Positions 11,501 to 24,453 of a DNA stretch of 64,000 nucleotides are shown here, piece after piece. A program made the translations under genes and the position numbers. The DNA is from Stromatinia cepivora (taxonomy: Eukaryota; Ascomycota; Leotiomycetes; Helotiales; Sclerotiniaceae), in NCBI GenBank assembly GCA_014898415.1, contig RCTD01000003.1, positions 2,108,001 through 2,172,000 of the forward strand, in the 5' to 3' direction. The number at the start of each line of letters is the position of its first letter. Within the stretch, counting starts at the first letter, position 1. Under the pieces are notes generated by a model. The model saw nothing but the letters and a program-made list of their open reading frames with translations, was not told the DNA's origin and ran no database searches.

Positions 11501-14500
11501 CTGATATCATCTCCTCAGTTCAGGATGTTTAATAATATACGAGCGTATGCAAAGGATATGAGTATGTTACGATTATTCGTGATCATAGCAAGTATATCTA
11601 AGTGCAAGAGAAATACTTCATCATTATCGTATCACACCATCGTCAAACATCTACCAACACTCACTCATCCATCTATATTTTGATCGGGACCACAAAGCAA
11701 TGCATCCTATCCAACTCCATCTCCTTTAGGTCATTTTCTCAAGATTAACCTTGGTAACAAGGATAAATGATGAGTGTCATGGATTCGTAAGCTTAGTGGG
11801 ATTTAAAAAAGACGGACGGATCCCCTGTTTTTGCATGGATTACAACTATGAGCTTATTTCATCGCTTACGGATTTGCAGAAGGGGCACACACAATATAAT
11901 TACGACTACGACTGTTGGTCCAACTGTTATGTATCATGTACGATATGAATATCATCAAACGAGAAGGATCAAGAAGGTAGATGTGAGGGCATAAATGAAA
12001 AGCTTGTATTTCTTCAAGGCTCTTCAGATCCATCCGGCAATGGCAAGGGGGCTGAAGCCTAGCCGAATAGATGTCTCGTAACCATCAGTGCTTTACAGCC
12101 AGTCATTTCATTTTTCACATAACCAACTTCATATCTTTTTTCATCCCATATCCCCACAGCATCATCCACCGCGTACGGAGAACTGACATAATGCTACACT
12201 GATCAACGGAGTCCATTCTCGGCTTACCTACCACAAAGCGACCAACAATGGCCAAATCACAAGACTACTCACCAAATGTTGGTTTACTTCATCCCCATCT
12301 ACACCTCGGAGTCCGATGCATTGGTCTCATCTCAATGCACATCACTGCCCGGCGTGGTCAGCACATATAGACAATAATACACCGACTAAATAAGAATACA
12401 ACACAAAACAAAACAAAGCAGCGCCCCCATCAAGTTACTGACCGGCACAATCTTCCGCTTCCCTGGCCCCCGAGTCTGAGATAATGCATTCTAAAAGTAT
12501 AATCCCTCCCTTTCTTTCGCGAATGAGCAAGCCAAGCCAAGCCATGCTCAAGTTTGATCCAGACAGTCGGTAACATTCTTACGATATGATACGATACGAT
12601 GCGCGTAGCATAGCATACATTAGCATGAGCCTCACAGTGCAGACACGAGAAACAGCCGCGAGAGGGCTAGCGAGGGATGAAAAATAAAATGAGGCCAGAA
12701 ACCAAATGAGATTGTTTGGGAGTTACATCCTATGTAATGTAACTAACTGTTTGAGATCTCTTTTAGAATTGGGGTTCCCTCCTTCACTAACAACTCATCA
12801 CATATTCATGATACTATTCCCGTAGATACATAGCTGATGTACATTGTACCTAGGTAACACACCATCGTTACTAGAAAAACTGTTGAACACAACATCTACT
12901 AGGATCAACACAGCCGCTATCACAAATCCTACGCTCGGGAGCATAGACGCAATCTGAACCAATTTTATCCATTCATCCATTTTATCTATTCCATTCTAAC
13001 CTTACTTTATTCTACCAAAGGTTGAGAAACGGCACGCCTTACCCGTTCATCACACCACGCGAACCCAATTCTGTTCTCCTGTACCGATGTATATTTGTTT
13101 TACATGAGTAAGATCTAACGGCAAAAACAGACTCGCTCCCATCCGCCCATCATATCATGTCGTGTTATCTCATATTATCAACCCCTAGAAACACATCCTG
13201 AGAAATTAAACTACTGAACAAGGCTATTCTTCTCTTCCGTTCGTTCTTATCCAATTCTAACTTTGACATCGTACGCAACATGTACTCCCTATATACCCTA
13301 CAACTCTGACGAACACAATGGCCTAAATAAACTTCTTAAAGTTCTCAAACTTCTTAAATCATTCCTTATCCTCCTCCACATCCCGTCTACACGATCCATC
13401 TCCCCGAAGCCCCCTCCCCCAAATATACATCAATCTTCAAAGTATAAACCTTTGACCTCGTCCGTTCATCCTGTTCATCAAAGCTTAAAATAAGAATTAC
13501 GAATCTTTCTTCCGATCAAAGCGGAGTTTGAACTATTAATCCCGCGCTTTGATATGGAATATATTGGATGTATGAAGCTGAAAGCTTACTCTGACTTTTA
13601 CTCTTACTCTTAACTCTATCTTGTTAGCATTGACGTCAGCGGAGCGATAGACTACGTATATGAGTAGGCAAGTAGATCAGTGGGGAGAATGTCTTTAGGT
13701 TTGTATATATCTATTAGCTGAGATCGCCAGCACGTGATTTGGTCAAATCGGCGGACAAACTAATCAAGATCTCAAAACAAGATCGGATAAAATTTAAACC
13801 AATTATTATTTCCTAATTATGAATTTTATATAGCTCAGAATTACCCAGTTTAAGAAGAATTGTAAAATTGATCAATTGAGGGATCTATTGATGTCAACTT
13901 GTTGTCATACCTAGTATTATCTCATCTTTAGTCAGTGATCCTCCTTGGTTGATAGGACGATTTTTAAAATGAAATGATAGGGATGAAGGGGATCTGTCCA
14001 TACACGGGTGGTAATGAGATGGATTGATGAATATATATCGTTTATACAATGCACACATAAATACTCCATCAATCTCCCTAAAATCGAACTCGATCCCTTT
14101 GCTTAAAGTCCGAAACTCCGCATCGGAATTTAGGATCCGATTTTGCCATCATCCCCATGCCCATCGCCCCATCCCCCGTATGAGTACGTACCAGGTACAT
14201 ACCGAGGTAATGTGAGATGTGCTGGCCGTTCCCAGAATGTCGGGTCCTGACTACCCCAAAAAGGCATCTACCGGCATATCCCATCCCCAATCCAAGCATT
14301 TGATAGACAAGCAAGGAAGCAGTCATCATACTCACGGTTTGTTATCCATTATCAAGGATATTCTTCCAAGGCATAAGTCCGGATAAATTTAAATACTGTT
14401 AATTTAATATCTCATCTAATAAGTTATAACCTTCCTCTAGTAACTAGTTTCTTTCAACCCAATATTCACAATATCTTGAAACGGACCGCATTTCATCCAA

Positions 14501-17500
14501 ATGATCCAATATCATTCCAGACTCGCAGGTTCCCAATCTATTGGTCCCGAGTTTGTGGCAGATACAGTGGTGGAAACGATAGTATGTCGTATCGTATAGA
14601 GGGCGCATAAGCTATTGAACCATAAACCATGAAGATGCGTAATCATTATATTTGCTTCCAGGTACTCAGACCTGTAAATATTATTCTAATTATATTCGGA
14701 GTGAGAGTTTTGTCCCGTGTCCACCGGTGTGTACCACCACACTATTGGAATTAGGTTGAGGCTCAAGCTTGATGACGGCTTGGGGTGAGGTGATTTTTAA
14801 GCTTAGTAGGGGATGCTAGCTTCGAGCGCTATCTCATTTCCTTTTCTGGGTACGGATACAATTTTTCCGTGATCTGCTTACTTTTATCCCGTCTGTCGAC
14901 ACGTGTATGCAAACGATCGGTATGTCGAACCAAGCACTCTTCACAACCATTTTCTTTCGACCGAAAAATTAAGCGGGATCAAAATGAAGGGGCCATATGC
15001 ATCCAAACCTTCCACGCAAGCCTCTCCACTCTCCCCATCAAAAGGCGTTTTCTTAAGCTTCTTGGCATTTTATTCTTCGTATGATGAGTGGATGTGTCCA
15101 GTCGTCAAAGTTTAAGCATGTTTTTAGTCAAGAAGATAGAGTGTAACACTGTAGATCTTGGTCGGCTCTGGAGAGAACGAGTGGACCAATTATATGACTC
15201 GAAAAAAGGAAGGAGTAATAAGTGACGGGAAATGCCGTTTGCAGCGTCGAGGGTCCTAGGCTACTTTCAGCCATTGTTCGGTTTTGACGACGATGGATAT
15301 GTACGGAGTACTATGAGGGAGGGACAAGGGTAGATGAGAGTAAATAGTGAACAGATAGATCGATAACGTGCGTTTGCGTATGTATACATCAGTTCAGCCA
15401 ACGAAGAACAAACTCACACAGCAAAGATCTAGAATCTCCTCACCCTATATCCCATACGTTTCAAGCAGCACCAAGGTAGCCCAAGAACCACCTCTGGTAC
15501 AGCATGATGCGAAAAACATCCCCAAATCACAAATTTGACAATCACACAGCCTCTGCCAATTCACCATACGTAAACTCTCTTTTATCCTTATCATTCCGCC
15601 AAGCATATTTTGCTGCCTTCCGTGTTCTCCTTATTCAATGAATTCATTCACGAGAAGATTTCACGAAAAGGCCAAGGTTTGCCAAGTAACGCTGTGGCAC
15701 ATGAGAGAATTTTAAGGTTAATTTTACTCGAATGAAGGGGAGGGGCTAAACTCTAACTTTAAATTTCTTTCTTTTAACTTAATTTTTTTTAATTTATTTT
15801 AATCCTTTTGTTACTTTATTATTTTATTTTATCAATTTGGATCTAAGGAATGAAAATGCGAACCAAGCACTTGGGAAATTCTAATAAATGTTTCCTCCGA
15901 AGATCCCGCGCCGCATCATTCATACCTTGATATCCCAAGGAACTGGAGCTGGGAAAATCCTCCTAAATGATCAACAACACGGCGAGTCGTAGTATTGTAC
16001 GAATGGGAGTACAGAGTAATCAAACATTCATAATCAACCCGATTCCGATTTCCGATTCCCCGGCAGCACGAGGGTATCACTCAGTATTAGTCCATACGAC
16101 CTTAGCATTTAGAAGAGGAAAGATAACGCGATAGACGTCAAACCTTAAGCTTACTTCTTGAATTCTTAATTTGACTTGGTGTAACGAGGTTCGGGTAGAT
16201 GCTTTCGTGTATTTTGTAAATGTAGGAAACTTGGATGGGGAGATACAGTTCCGGTGAGAGGAAATGGATGGTTGGGGGGACGAATAGGGCTGTGGGATTG
16301 ATGGCTGGGTGGATGTCCAGATCCGTTGGTTGTTATTTTGTCAAAAGAGTGCCAAGATTACACAGGACGGCGTTGGATGTTTGTGTATCTCAATTAGGTA
16401 ATGATAGGACTTCAGCCGCCAATATAAACGCAATGACGACGGAATTCGTATACTCATTGACTATTTGTGGGCTGCGATTGTACTTATTCGGATGTTGGTC
16501 TAACCTATAGCATTTACTCGTTGAGCTCAGTTCACCCTGACTAGCCATCATACTGACCTCTTGACCTCTTGACCTCTCAACAACCTCACTCGGGCTCACA
16601 AGGCAGCACATAAAGCCATCTTTGACAGTTGGTGTCATGGGCCAGTCAGCAATCCATTACTCCTCACCCAGCATCCCCATCCCATCGGTCAAAAGCATCA
16701 TTCATCAAAAGCGCATTCCTTAAATCCGATTTGATTGTTCGTCCTCGCTCAAATCGTAAAATCCCAAGATTGGGGTCCGCGGTGGAGACAAGATGTCAGC
16801 ATACATGTACAGTACATGCCTGACGCCTCTCAAAACCTTTCGTACCGAACACACGAATCGCATTCCCCAGCTCACCGAGCGCCATAGATATTCCTGGGCA
16901 AGCATCACACATCGCGATTCTTGGCGTCAGCATAGTATACCGTGACACAACAGCCTTGTTTAAAAATCATGACACGACGGAATATAGCGAGAGCTTACGA
17001 TCTAACACCTCACACAATCCATCTTATCTTACGCCACCATTTGTGAGAAAAGAAGGTTAATTAGACGAGGGATGAAATGCTTGTTTGCTTACACGATTCC
17101 TTCAGTGCTTACTTACTTACAGCTTGATTCCTTATAGCATGGATGTACTCCGTATATTGCTCCTCTCCTCAAACAAAAGTTAGAATTATACTTAAAGTTA
17201 GATGCCAATATTTAAATAAAAACCTAAACCATATAACCAAACCCTAATATCAATGTACTCCAATCCGCATGAAAAGGCATGACATCGCACATCACACATC
17301 GCACATCGCATGGCACCATTAATCATCCAGAAGAAAAAAATAACCTTAAAATTAAACCTAAAAATCTTCCCTTCTCCCTGTTGTCTTGGCACCTACATTT
17401 TCACATCCTTACATCTTTTTCTCAAGCTCTGGGATTGATATATGCATGTATCACATACCACTTCCTCCCTAAAACTCACATCCCTAACAAATAGCAATTT

Positions 17501-19537
17501 CATTCATTTCCCCCATTTTCATTCATCCATCATTATCGAAAAAGTAAACTCACTTCCCCCAAGTTCCAATCCAACTGATTTAAGTAAACGTCGCAACAAG
17601 CTTAATCACTTAACCTTAGATAAAATCCACACATTCCAACCCCCTGACCTAACAATGAATACAAACGGAGTAGTACGACCCCAACCACAGCCCGCCAAGC
17701 GCAAAGAAAAGAAAAGAAAAGAATTTAATCCCGGTAGGCCGCGTCATCTTCCCTGATTCGTGGGCGTGTCACGAGGGGGTGATCGGGGCCTGAGGTTGAT
17801 GCATGGTGTGAATGGTGTGAATGGTGGTGAGTAGTTATCGCGATATCATAGTGTGTGTAGGTAGGCGGGGTTTTGGGAGGGGAGGGGTTGGATTGTAGAG
17901 GTTTTAGTGGGGAGGGGGAAATTTTGGGGGAGTGGGAAGAGACTAGAGGGAAGGAAAAGAAAGAGGAAAGTGAAATGTTCATTGGAAGTAGAATGGAGTG
18001 AAGTGAAGTGAAGTGAAATGGTTGCGAATACTGGTGAGACCTTCCGGGAGACGAACGAATCTGCCTATTATACAGGTAACTAGATGAATGGTGATGAATG
18101 AGGTCTGTATCAACACGCGACTTGATATGCTATACGTACTCGCAAAGAGGAGGAAGCACTCCAGGAACCAAAATCATAAGCCCTCTCTCTGAAAGTCTAG
18201 ATTCTGGGTTAAAGAAACAGTGAATTACATCACATCACACATAGATACGAATCCAAATCCTGAAAGGAAATAGCTAGTGCAAATAATCCCATGATAATCA
18301 AGCATTTGACTTACTCTATCCTCACCGCATTGCATCTCAATAACTTAGCAAGGAGTGATTTAGATGGATTCAAGGGCTGCATTTATTCATTCATTCATTC
18401 CGTCCATATTATCCTTCCTTTCGATATCCTTTCGATCCACGTTCTACGGAGTACAATCGACTAGACCAGACTATTATCGTGCACCAGAGGCCAGTGCTCG
18501 CTATTCGGTGCTTACTCTAGCTTTGTCTTCTTCAAATCGGTGATGGTGATGGATTTATCAGACTGAGGAATAGAATGCGCTACTATTTGTTAGTTCCATA
18601 AGTGTAGGGCGATGTACTATTGGATATAATATTGAAGGCAAGATGGATGCATAGAAGTGATGAGCTGCGGAATGATTTTTGAGTATGGTATTGGATACTG
18701 GCATTCAGACTGTTTGATTTGGCTTGTGCCAAACTGTAGCTTTGAGCCCAGATATCTAAACCATCCCGCCATGGTGAAACCAACATTGACATCCATCTTC
18801 CACATCGACACGTCACATACCGCATATTTTCTCCAATTCAAACATTAGTGACGTAAGACGACGTGCTAAAAACACTTCCGTAATCCCACCGTTCCCTTCT
18901 TAGCAAGTGGAAAACCTTAATCGCACGTTCGAAGCTCGAGCATATCTATCAAGTGGCATTTTCACCGGAAGAATACCCCCGCGATCTTCTAATTGTAGCG
19001 ATCTTAAAACATATAGTCTAACCGCATTGTGTTTTTAAAGGCAATGCTTGTTATGTTTGAATAGTAATGATGGGTTTGTGGGTTGAGGCTGAAAATGAGA
19101 GGCCTATAATTGATTTTTGTGGATCATGGTGCTGGCCTAAAGTCGACGGGGAGGCCAAAGATATATCTCGAGTCAGTGTGGCTTCGTTGATGAAGAACTT
19201 GAGATGAACGGTCATTATCGAGATGATAGAATTTTGCTGGGCATCACACCTCCAACTCGTTCTTTCGTGGGAAGGGATTGTAATTATACCATGGTTTTTT
19301 GCAATCGCTCCGTTCGAATTTCCCTCTGTCCTTAGGAAAGTTTCACCGCCTCTTGACGACGCAACTACTGCCAACCCTTGGAGATATTTGCTGCATATCT
19401 CAGGATTTATCATCTTTCACTTTCCTCACTGACTACGCCCGAGTGGGAAATGATGTGTCTGACCTGTGTTCAGAAGAATGGCGTCCACTCGTCCCACCAA
19501 AAGAATTATTGATCAATGGCCTTAACCGCTCGAGCGT
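8582..19537. other. About 11 kb gene-poor region upstream of the WOPR gene
   Basis: No gene can be supported. Open frames at 9066-10541, 11751-11948, 13263-13493, 14024-15115, 16235-16908, 17198-17982 and 18583-19432 are short, overlap on both strands and resemble no family. GC content looks like ordinary host DNA, so this is not a RIP island. It probably holds the promoter and a long 5' leader of the WOPR gene, and possibly non-coding transcripts. Local features are GAAGT repeats near 18000, ATTC repeats near 18390 and copies of TACGGAGTA at 15302, 17146 (reverse) and 18445. Confidence 0.55.
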
Positions 19538-21464
19538 TCAAACTAGAGTTAAATCCTCAAATTCAATGTCTTTGAACCATTCCCATTCAGTAGGAGCAAT
19601 CACGCCTACTCGAATATATTCTTTACTACTTTCTTCGAATACCTGAAGAACCAAACCCACATTCGTCCGGCCCAAGCTCAAAAGGTAAAGATTTACTGGT
19701 GGTTGAGGTAAATGATCAAAGATAACTCGTAATGATTCGCCATCAATTGAATAATCGCCAGCCTTAGACCGTCGCAGTTGAAGTAGTTGTCCCCGAAGAT
19801 AAATCCTCCCTGAGACTAGAGTACCACGAGGATCTCTTCCCTCCGGAATAATACTAACATGTAAGATTTCCGGGCTGCTAAATCGCGAATCTACCGGTAC
19901 ATGAACGAATTGCCCTCGTTTAGTTCTCGATTCGAAAACTCGGTCTTCTCTAATGAGTCCATATGTTATTGAAACATCCATTTTGGCCCATGACCATGAA
20001 GGCCCATAATGAATCGCACTTTGCTTTCTAGTGCGATTTGATGACCATTTCCAACACAAGCCTCTCACAAGATCCTTTCGCCATAGTCCTGCTACATACT
20101 CATCATCCAGAAGATATGCAAATTCGAGAGCGAGACCAGAAAGTGCCGGGAACTTGTCAGTGCGATGTGTGAGTTGACGGCTGTTATAATCCTGTACCAT
20201 CTTTCGCCATAGTTCATAGTACTTTTCAGTTACAAAATTATGGTGCGGTGCAGTAACGCTACCACTGTGAATTTTGTCGAGACACCGTACACTCGAGTTC
20301 AAGAAATATCGTGATAGACTAGATTTCAAAACCCATTGGTTACTATCCAATTCATGATTATGATCGGATATACGAGCCTCTCGGCACTCGAAGAGCAAAG
20401 TGTGTTTAGTGAAATGTAACATTCTGGGTGAAAGTTCCCGTTCCTGTAGGGTCCAACTTCTTCGGATTAGTGTACTTTTATTGAAAAGACTGTCCCATCC
20501 GGGAAAAGAAAATTTGAAGAGAACTCCAGGTGCGTTAGGGGTTCGAGGAAGCAATGGTAACTCGCTATGTAATGTAAAGAGTCCTTCTTCACAGTTGCTT
20601 GCTGCGGCTGCTGAGATCGTGCAGTAAGCATGAGAGTAAATTTTCCCCATCTTAGCCGACTCTTGTTGCCAATCTTGCGAAGAATCTTGAATAATGCATA
20701 AGGAGTCAATCCATAGATATTGTAGTCCAAGTCGTCTAGTAAAAGTGATTGCATCGCGAAATGTCCGAGGCAATGCCTTGAATGGGATGGAGACCAAGCG
20801 TCGCTGGAGTGTTTTGGTCTTCGTTGTTGCAGCCTCTGGCATTTCATTTCCCCAACAATGTGACAACGCAAGGTACTTTGAATAAGCATCATTACCCTGC
20901 TCTGTCTCCACTAGTCGAGGTGATGTGCCGTACTTTCGAACGTCTATGAGCCGACGAGGTCGAAACCCAGTATCGTAATTTATATTACAATACACATGTT
21001 CATGACTGCAGGTACCAATCCATGATGACACGAGGGAGATAATGTTCTGATTTCTGGGGAATAAAACGCTGGAGTATAAATCGTCTGGAATATATGAGAT
21101 GGGAGCGCGGAGAAGCCATTATATAGGGAAAGATTGGCTGAAGTCAAGAAAAGATCCCCATACCCGTAGTTTCCACGTCAAACAGACAAGATTGTCCATC
21201 CCGTCCCACTTGGTAAGAAATAAGATTTCGATGAGGGTTTGACGCTACCAGTTGTTGATTGACTTTTAAATAAGTTTTGTGGCCCTCGTTCCGGTGAGGA
21301 ACGGAGGCGATGGCATTATGAAAAAGAGCACAGATGTGACAGCCGTTTGTCGCGGATGTCTCGAGACCTTTCGCTGAAAGATGATGGACATGTGAAAATT
21401 CTCTAATATCTTTATTGAGAAAGGGTTCTAAGGGTATTGCAAGGCACATGTCACAAATTCCCAT
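19538..21464 (-). CDS. HET-domain protein 1 (heterokaryon incompatibility type), two exons
   Basis: I read join(19538..21084, 21164..21464) on the minus strand, 615 aa. The 79-nt intron has a GTATGG donor and TTCCAG acceptor and joins phase 1 to give VETTDDLYSS, restoring the conserved lead-in NIISLVSSWIGTC; without splicing exon 1 stops after 107 codons. The N-terminus has a Cys pair at C4/C7 and GCHICALF near 41-48, usual for HET proteins. HET-core motifs follow: YLALSHCWG (about 171-179), FRDAITFTRRLGLQYLWIDS then LCIIQDS (about 209-235), and SWTLQERELSPRML (about 310-323). HET proteins mediate allorecognition and cell death; here the partner is unknown. The ATG has a good context (GCCATGG). 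It is divergent from the 711-aa gene. Confidence 0.92.
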
Positions 21465-22035
21465 GGCGCGAGGTTGTACCGTACAAGGCTACTTTGAGAT
21501 TCTTCGGATGTAATGTTTGCATGCATATGTGCACATGAGATAGATCTTTGGAAACAAGAATGCGGGATAGACAAATTGTAGCATGATAAGTGGGGTAAAT
21601 TTTACACGTGATCTTGTTGTGAGCTTCATGTGAAATGGATGGCTTGATATTGAAGTAGTAAGATGAGCCATGTGATTTGCCTGTGAATATTGATGACACA
21701 TATAGGCAGCCCCAAATATATGGCAGTGAAAATCATTCAATGGGAGTACTCGGTAGCTGGGACTACAAATTAGCCATTGTTCGGTTTAGGTGCGAATTGA
21801 CCGTTCTGCTATAAGGAAGGTGCATTGGTGCCATCAAGTATAATACAAAGCTCTTTCCATATCTTATACACGTTGACAAGCTAGTACTCGGGGTTGCCGA
21901 ATGGTATGATTTCTTTTTCAAAATCTGTTATTTGAACATCATAATCCGTATTATCGGACTCAATACCTAGAAATATCATAACCTATAACCATTTATCTTT
22001 TTACGCCCTTTCCTATATCCTATAACATCATAAAA
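21465..22035. promoter_or_regulatory. Divergent intergenic region between HET gene 1 and the 711-aa gene
   Basis: 571 bp separate the two divergent start codons, so both promoters must be here. The short minus-strand open frames across it have no support as genes. No specific site can be named. Confidence 0.5.
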
Positions 22036-24171
22036 ATGAGCTGGCACAATGATTCTTCTTACTCGCGGCATGAGTTTTCCAGTAGGGCCACTACACCCTC
22101 CAGCTCATCCTTTGCCTCTAATTTCTTCCGACGGGCCCGCCGAGCTTCTCTTACAAGGAATAACAGAAAGTCTGTATCTTTCGCAGACCCTTTAGAGGCA
22201 GAGAGATCCCAAGACAATAGCTCCGAGAATAGTCAAGTATTATATATGGCAGATTCGAAACGACCTCAACGACCTCAACGACCGGAACTACAGCGTCGAT
22301 CTTTGTCGACTATGAGTAATAGTTCTCTCGGAACTCTCGGTGAAAATTGGGACAGCGAAATTAATTCCGATATAGACAGCGAAGCTGAGGAGGTATCTTG
22401 GGATATCATCAACAAAGAAATACAAGAATGGCAATATGTTTGTCGTACTGGTAGACCATTCTGGTGGTCACCGGAGTTCAAAAGTAGTCGTATGTCCACT
22501 TTATCTCCGAAGAACCTTAGAGAAGTCAGCACGCGTGCTTGGTTGAGAGGGGCCACAGACGACTCAAAACCACACCTGAAGAAACGTTATCCTACTATGG
22601 ACAATAGCGATTTTGGAGATTCTAGTGACGTACAAGAGCTTGCTAAAGTGATTGCTGTCCAACTTCTCGGATCTTGTTTTACTTTAGCACCCGAGTACCT
22701 TCTCCCTCTCCCATCAAGTCCAACATCATACAACAGAAAAGGAGACACGAAATTACCAGATTCAAGAATGATCAGTTCCTTGCGTATGCACACACAATTT
22801 CGATATTCACCCTGCTTTGGGCACCAAGCACGAAGTACATCTCCAATACAGCCATGGGATTGTGGTGGATACGACGGTTCATCGACTTACTCGTCCTCAT
22901 CTCCAGGTACGAGTGGTGTTGTTACGCCGCAGATTATCACGTCAGAGCCTACCAGAAGGCGAAGTAGACTACAGAAAGCCCACAGAGCGCTGCATGTCTC
23001 AGAGCAATCGGCAAATGATTGCAATGTTGGTAGTCACAGAAGTGATTACTTTATTAGCGGCAATTCCACGTTTAATGACAAAGCTGCAACCTCGATGGGC
23101 CAGAAACCGAGGAACGGCCATGCCATCGAGTGTGGAAAGGCGTCGAATACACTACACGTGTCTGGAGCTGATAGCCGAAGACAAAACTCAAGATCTTCAA
23201 TGGCCAGAGATCAACCAGAGGCGATGCCACCAGCAGCGGCCGATGATACGACTATCGACACCTCGAAAACTTATCGAGGAGTGCGGCCTACTCTTCCACC
23301 GAGGACCAACTATCGTCTACAGCCAGTCCTCAGGTCAGAACCGCATCCTGTATTCGTGCAGCCCGTGAGGGAGCTCGTAGTAAAGAGGTGGAAGTCAATC
23401 CGACGCCAATTTGGGGGTAGTTTGCAAAATTCCTTGCCAACAAGGGCATCTAGAAATGTCGAATCCGAATCAGAAAGTGATGCAACGAGTTCCGCACTCA
23501 GCACTGATGCAAGGGTACGGAGACGCCGAGCTCAGGAGAGGGGAGACATTCATAGTGCCGGTGGTGATGATAGCCCACGCTATAACACTCCAAGAAGTGG
23601 TACTATGACACCTGTGACGCCTATGTCACCTTTTATGATTCCCGCCACGCCCCCTGCGACTCCTATGACTCCTTCATTACCAGGTCTAAGACCGATGTCT
23701 CCTTTCTTTCGAGGGGGAGATACTATGACAGCTGTCGCGTCTTTTTTAGCTGATGCACATCAACCGGAACACATCATTAGCCCGCCGGATTCGTTTAAGG
23801 ACACAGGTGGCTATGTTTCGCCAAACATGATAAGGACCGAACACGCCGCGGGTGCGATGTTCATTCAATCGAAGTCAAGCTCTCAACCGCCCCTTGAGCC
23901 AATAGTCGGTTCATATCGGGTAAGACGAACGAGTATGTTATCAGAGGTGTGCACTCCAGAAGACTTTAACGACGACGGAACCTTGAAGCTTGATGAAGAA
24001 AAGCTATATCAAGGACCTCAATTGGCAAGGGCAAATTCAAGCGGAACTCAGATATTTAGACCCAATAGTGACGGGATCGAACTCGACGGAATGCCGGTTG
24101 GCCCTGGAAAGGAATTTTGGGATGGACCAGTCGATAATACAGGGAAACGGAGGGAAAGGACCTATCTGTAA
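22036..24171 (+). CDS. Conserved-looking hypothetical protein, Ser/Thr/Pro-rich, 711 aa
   Basis: Not recognised as a named family. The single exon starts ATGAGCTGGC after an A-rich context. The N-terminus is basic and Ser-rich, with KSVSFADP near residues 45-52; KSVSF fits the RVxF docking pattern for protein phosphatase 1 (inference). Residues 120-200 form the only likely folded part, with SWDIINKEIQEWQYVCRTGR then PFWWSPEFK and, further on, VQELAKVIAVQLLGSC. A run of TPxTPMSP-type repeats near 515-555 gives many proline-directed phosphorylation sites. The C-terminus carries a charged, conserved-looking stretch (CTPEDFNDDGTLKLDEEKLY). It looks like a largely disordered signalling or scaffold protein. 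Overlapping frames at 22674-22967 and 22817-23368 are shadows. It converges on SYS1, 282 bp away. Confidence 0.75.
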   Translation: MSWHNDSSYSRHEFSSRATTPSSSSFASNFFRRARRASLTRNNRKSVSFADPLEAERSQDNSSENSQVLYMADSKRPQRPQRPELQRRSLSTMSNSSLGTLGENWDSEINSDIDSEAEEVSWDIINKEIQEWQYVCRTGRPFWWSPEFKSSRMSTLSPKNLREVSTRAWLRGATDDSKPHLKKRYPTMDNSDFGDSSDVQELAKVIAVQLLGSCFTLAPEYLLPLPSSPTSYNRKGDTKLPDSRMISSLRMHTQFRYSPCFGHQARSTSPIQPWDCGGYDGSSTYSSSSPGTSGVVTPQIITSEPTRRRSRLQKAHRALHVSEQSANDCNVGSHRSDYFISGNSTFNDKAATSMGQKPRNGHAIECGKASNTLHVSGADSRRQNSRSSMARDQPEAMPPAAADDTTIDTSKTYRGVRPTLPPRTNYRLQPVLRSEPHPVFVQPVRELVVKRWKSIRRQFGGSLQNSLPTRASRNVESESESDATSSALSTDARVRRRRAQERGDIHSAGGDDSPRYNTPRSGTMTPVTPMSPFMIPATPPATPMTPSLPGLRPMSPFFRGGDTMTAVASFLADAHQPEHIISPPDSFKDTGGYVSPNMIRTEHAAGAMFIQSKSSSQPPLEPIVGSYRVRRTSMLSEVCTPEDFNDDGTLKLDEEKLYQGPQLARANSSGTQIFRPNSDGIELDGMPVGPGKEFWDGPVDNTGKRRERTYL

Positions 24172-24453
24172 GGCTAGAAAAGGGTGGGTGATTCCTATAT
24201 TGTAATCAATAGTCAATTGAACAAACAAATCGTTGGTCGAAAGGAAAAGTACAAAATTGGAATAATAAATCATCGAACCTGCCTGGGTATCGCTATATTC
24301 TTTTGTTACAATACAATGTCTGTACTGCCGCTGTGTATCGATAATAGTACAAGTGTAGGTGGTGCCAAATTCCGAAACGCCGCCACATCTTTAATTCCTG
24401 TCTATACGCCCAGATCCGAATCCAAATCAAAAACCGATAATATCCTCTAATCT

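Noticed and set aside
17198..17982. Short Pro/His/Ser-rich frames on both strands
   Set aside because: They overlap each other on opposite strands and arise from simple sequence; no splice pattern joins them convincingly.
22674..23368. Two other open frames within the 711-aa gene
   Set aside because: They overlap one long ATG-initiated frame whose composition is consistent throughout; no splice signals were needed to explain the gene.
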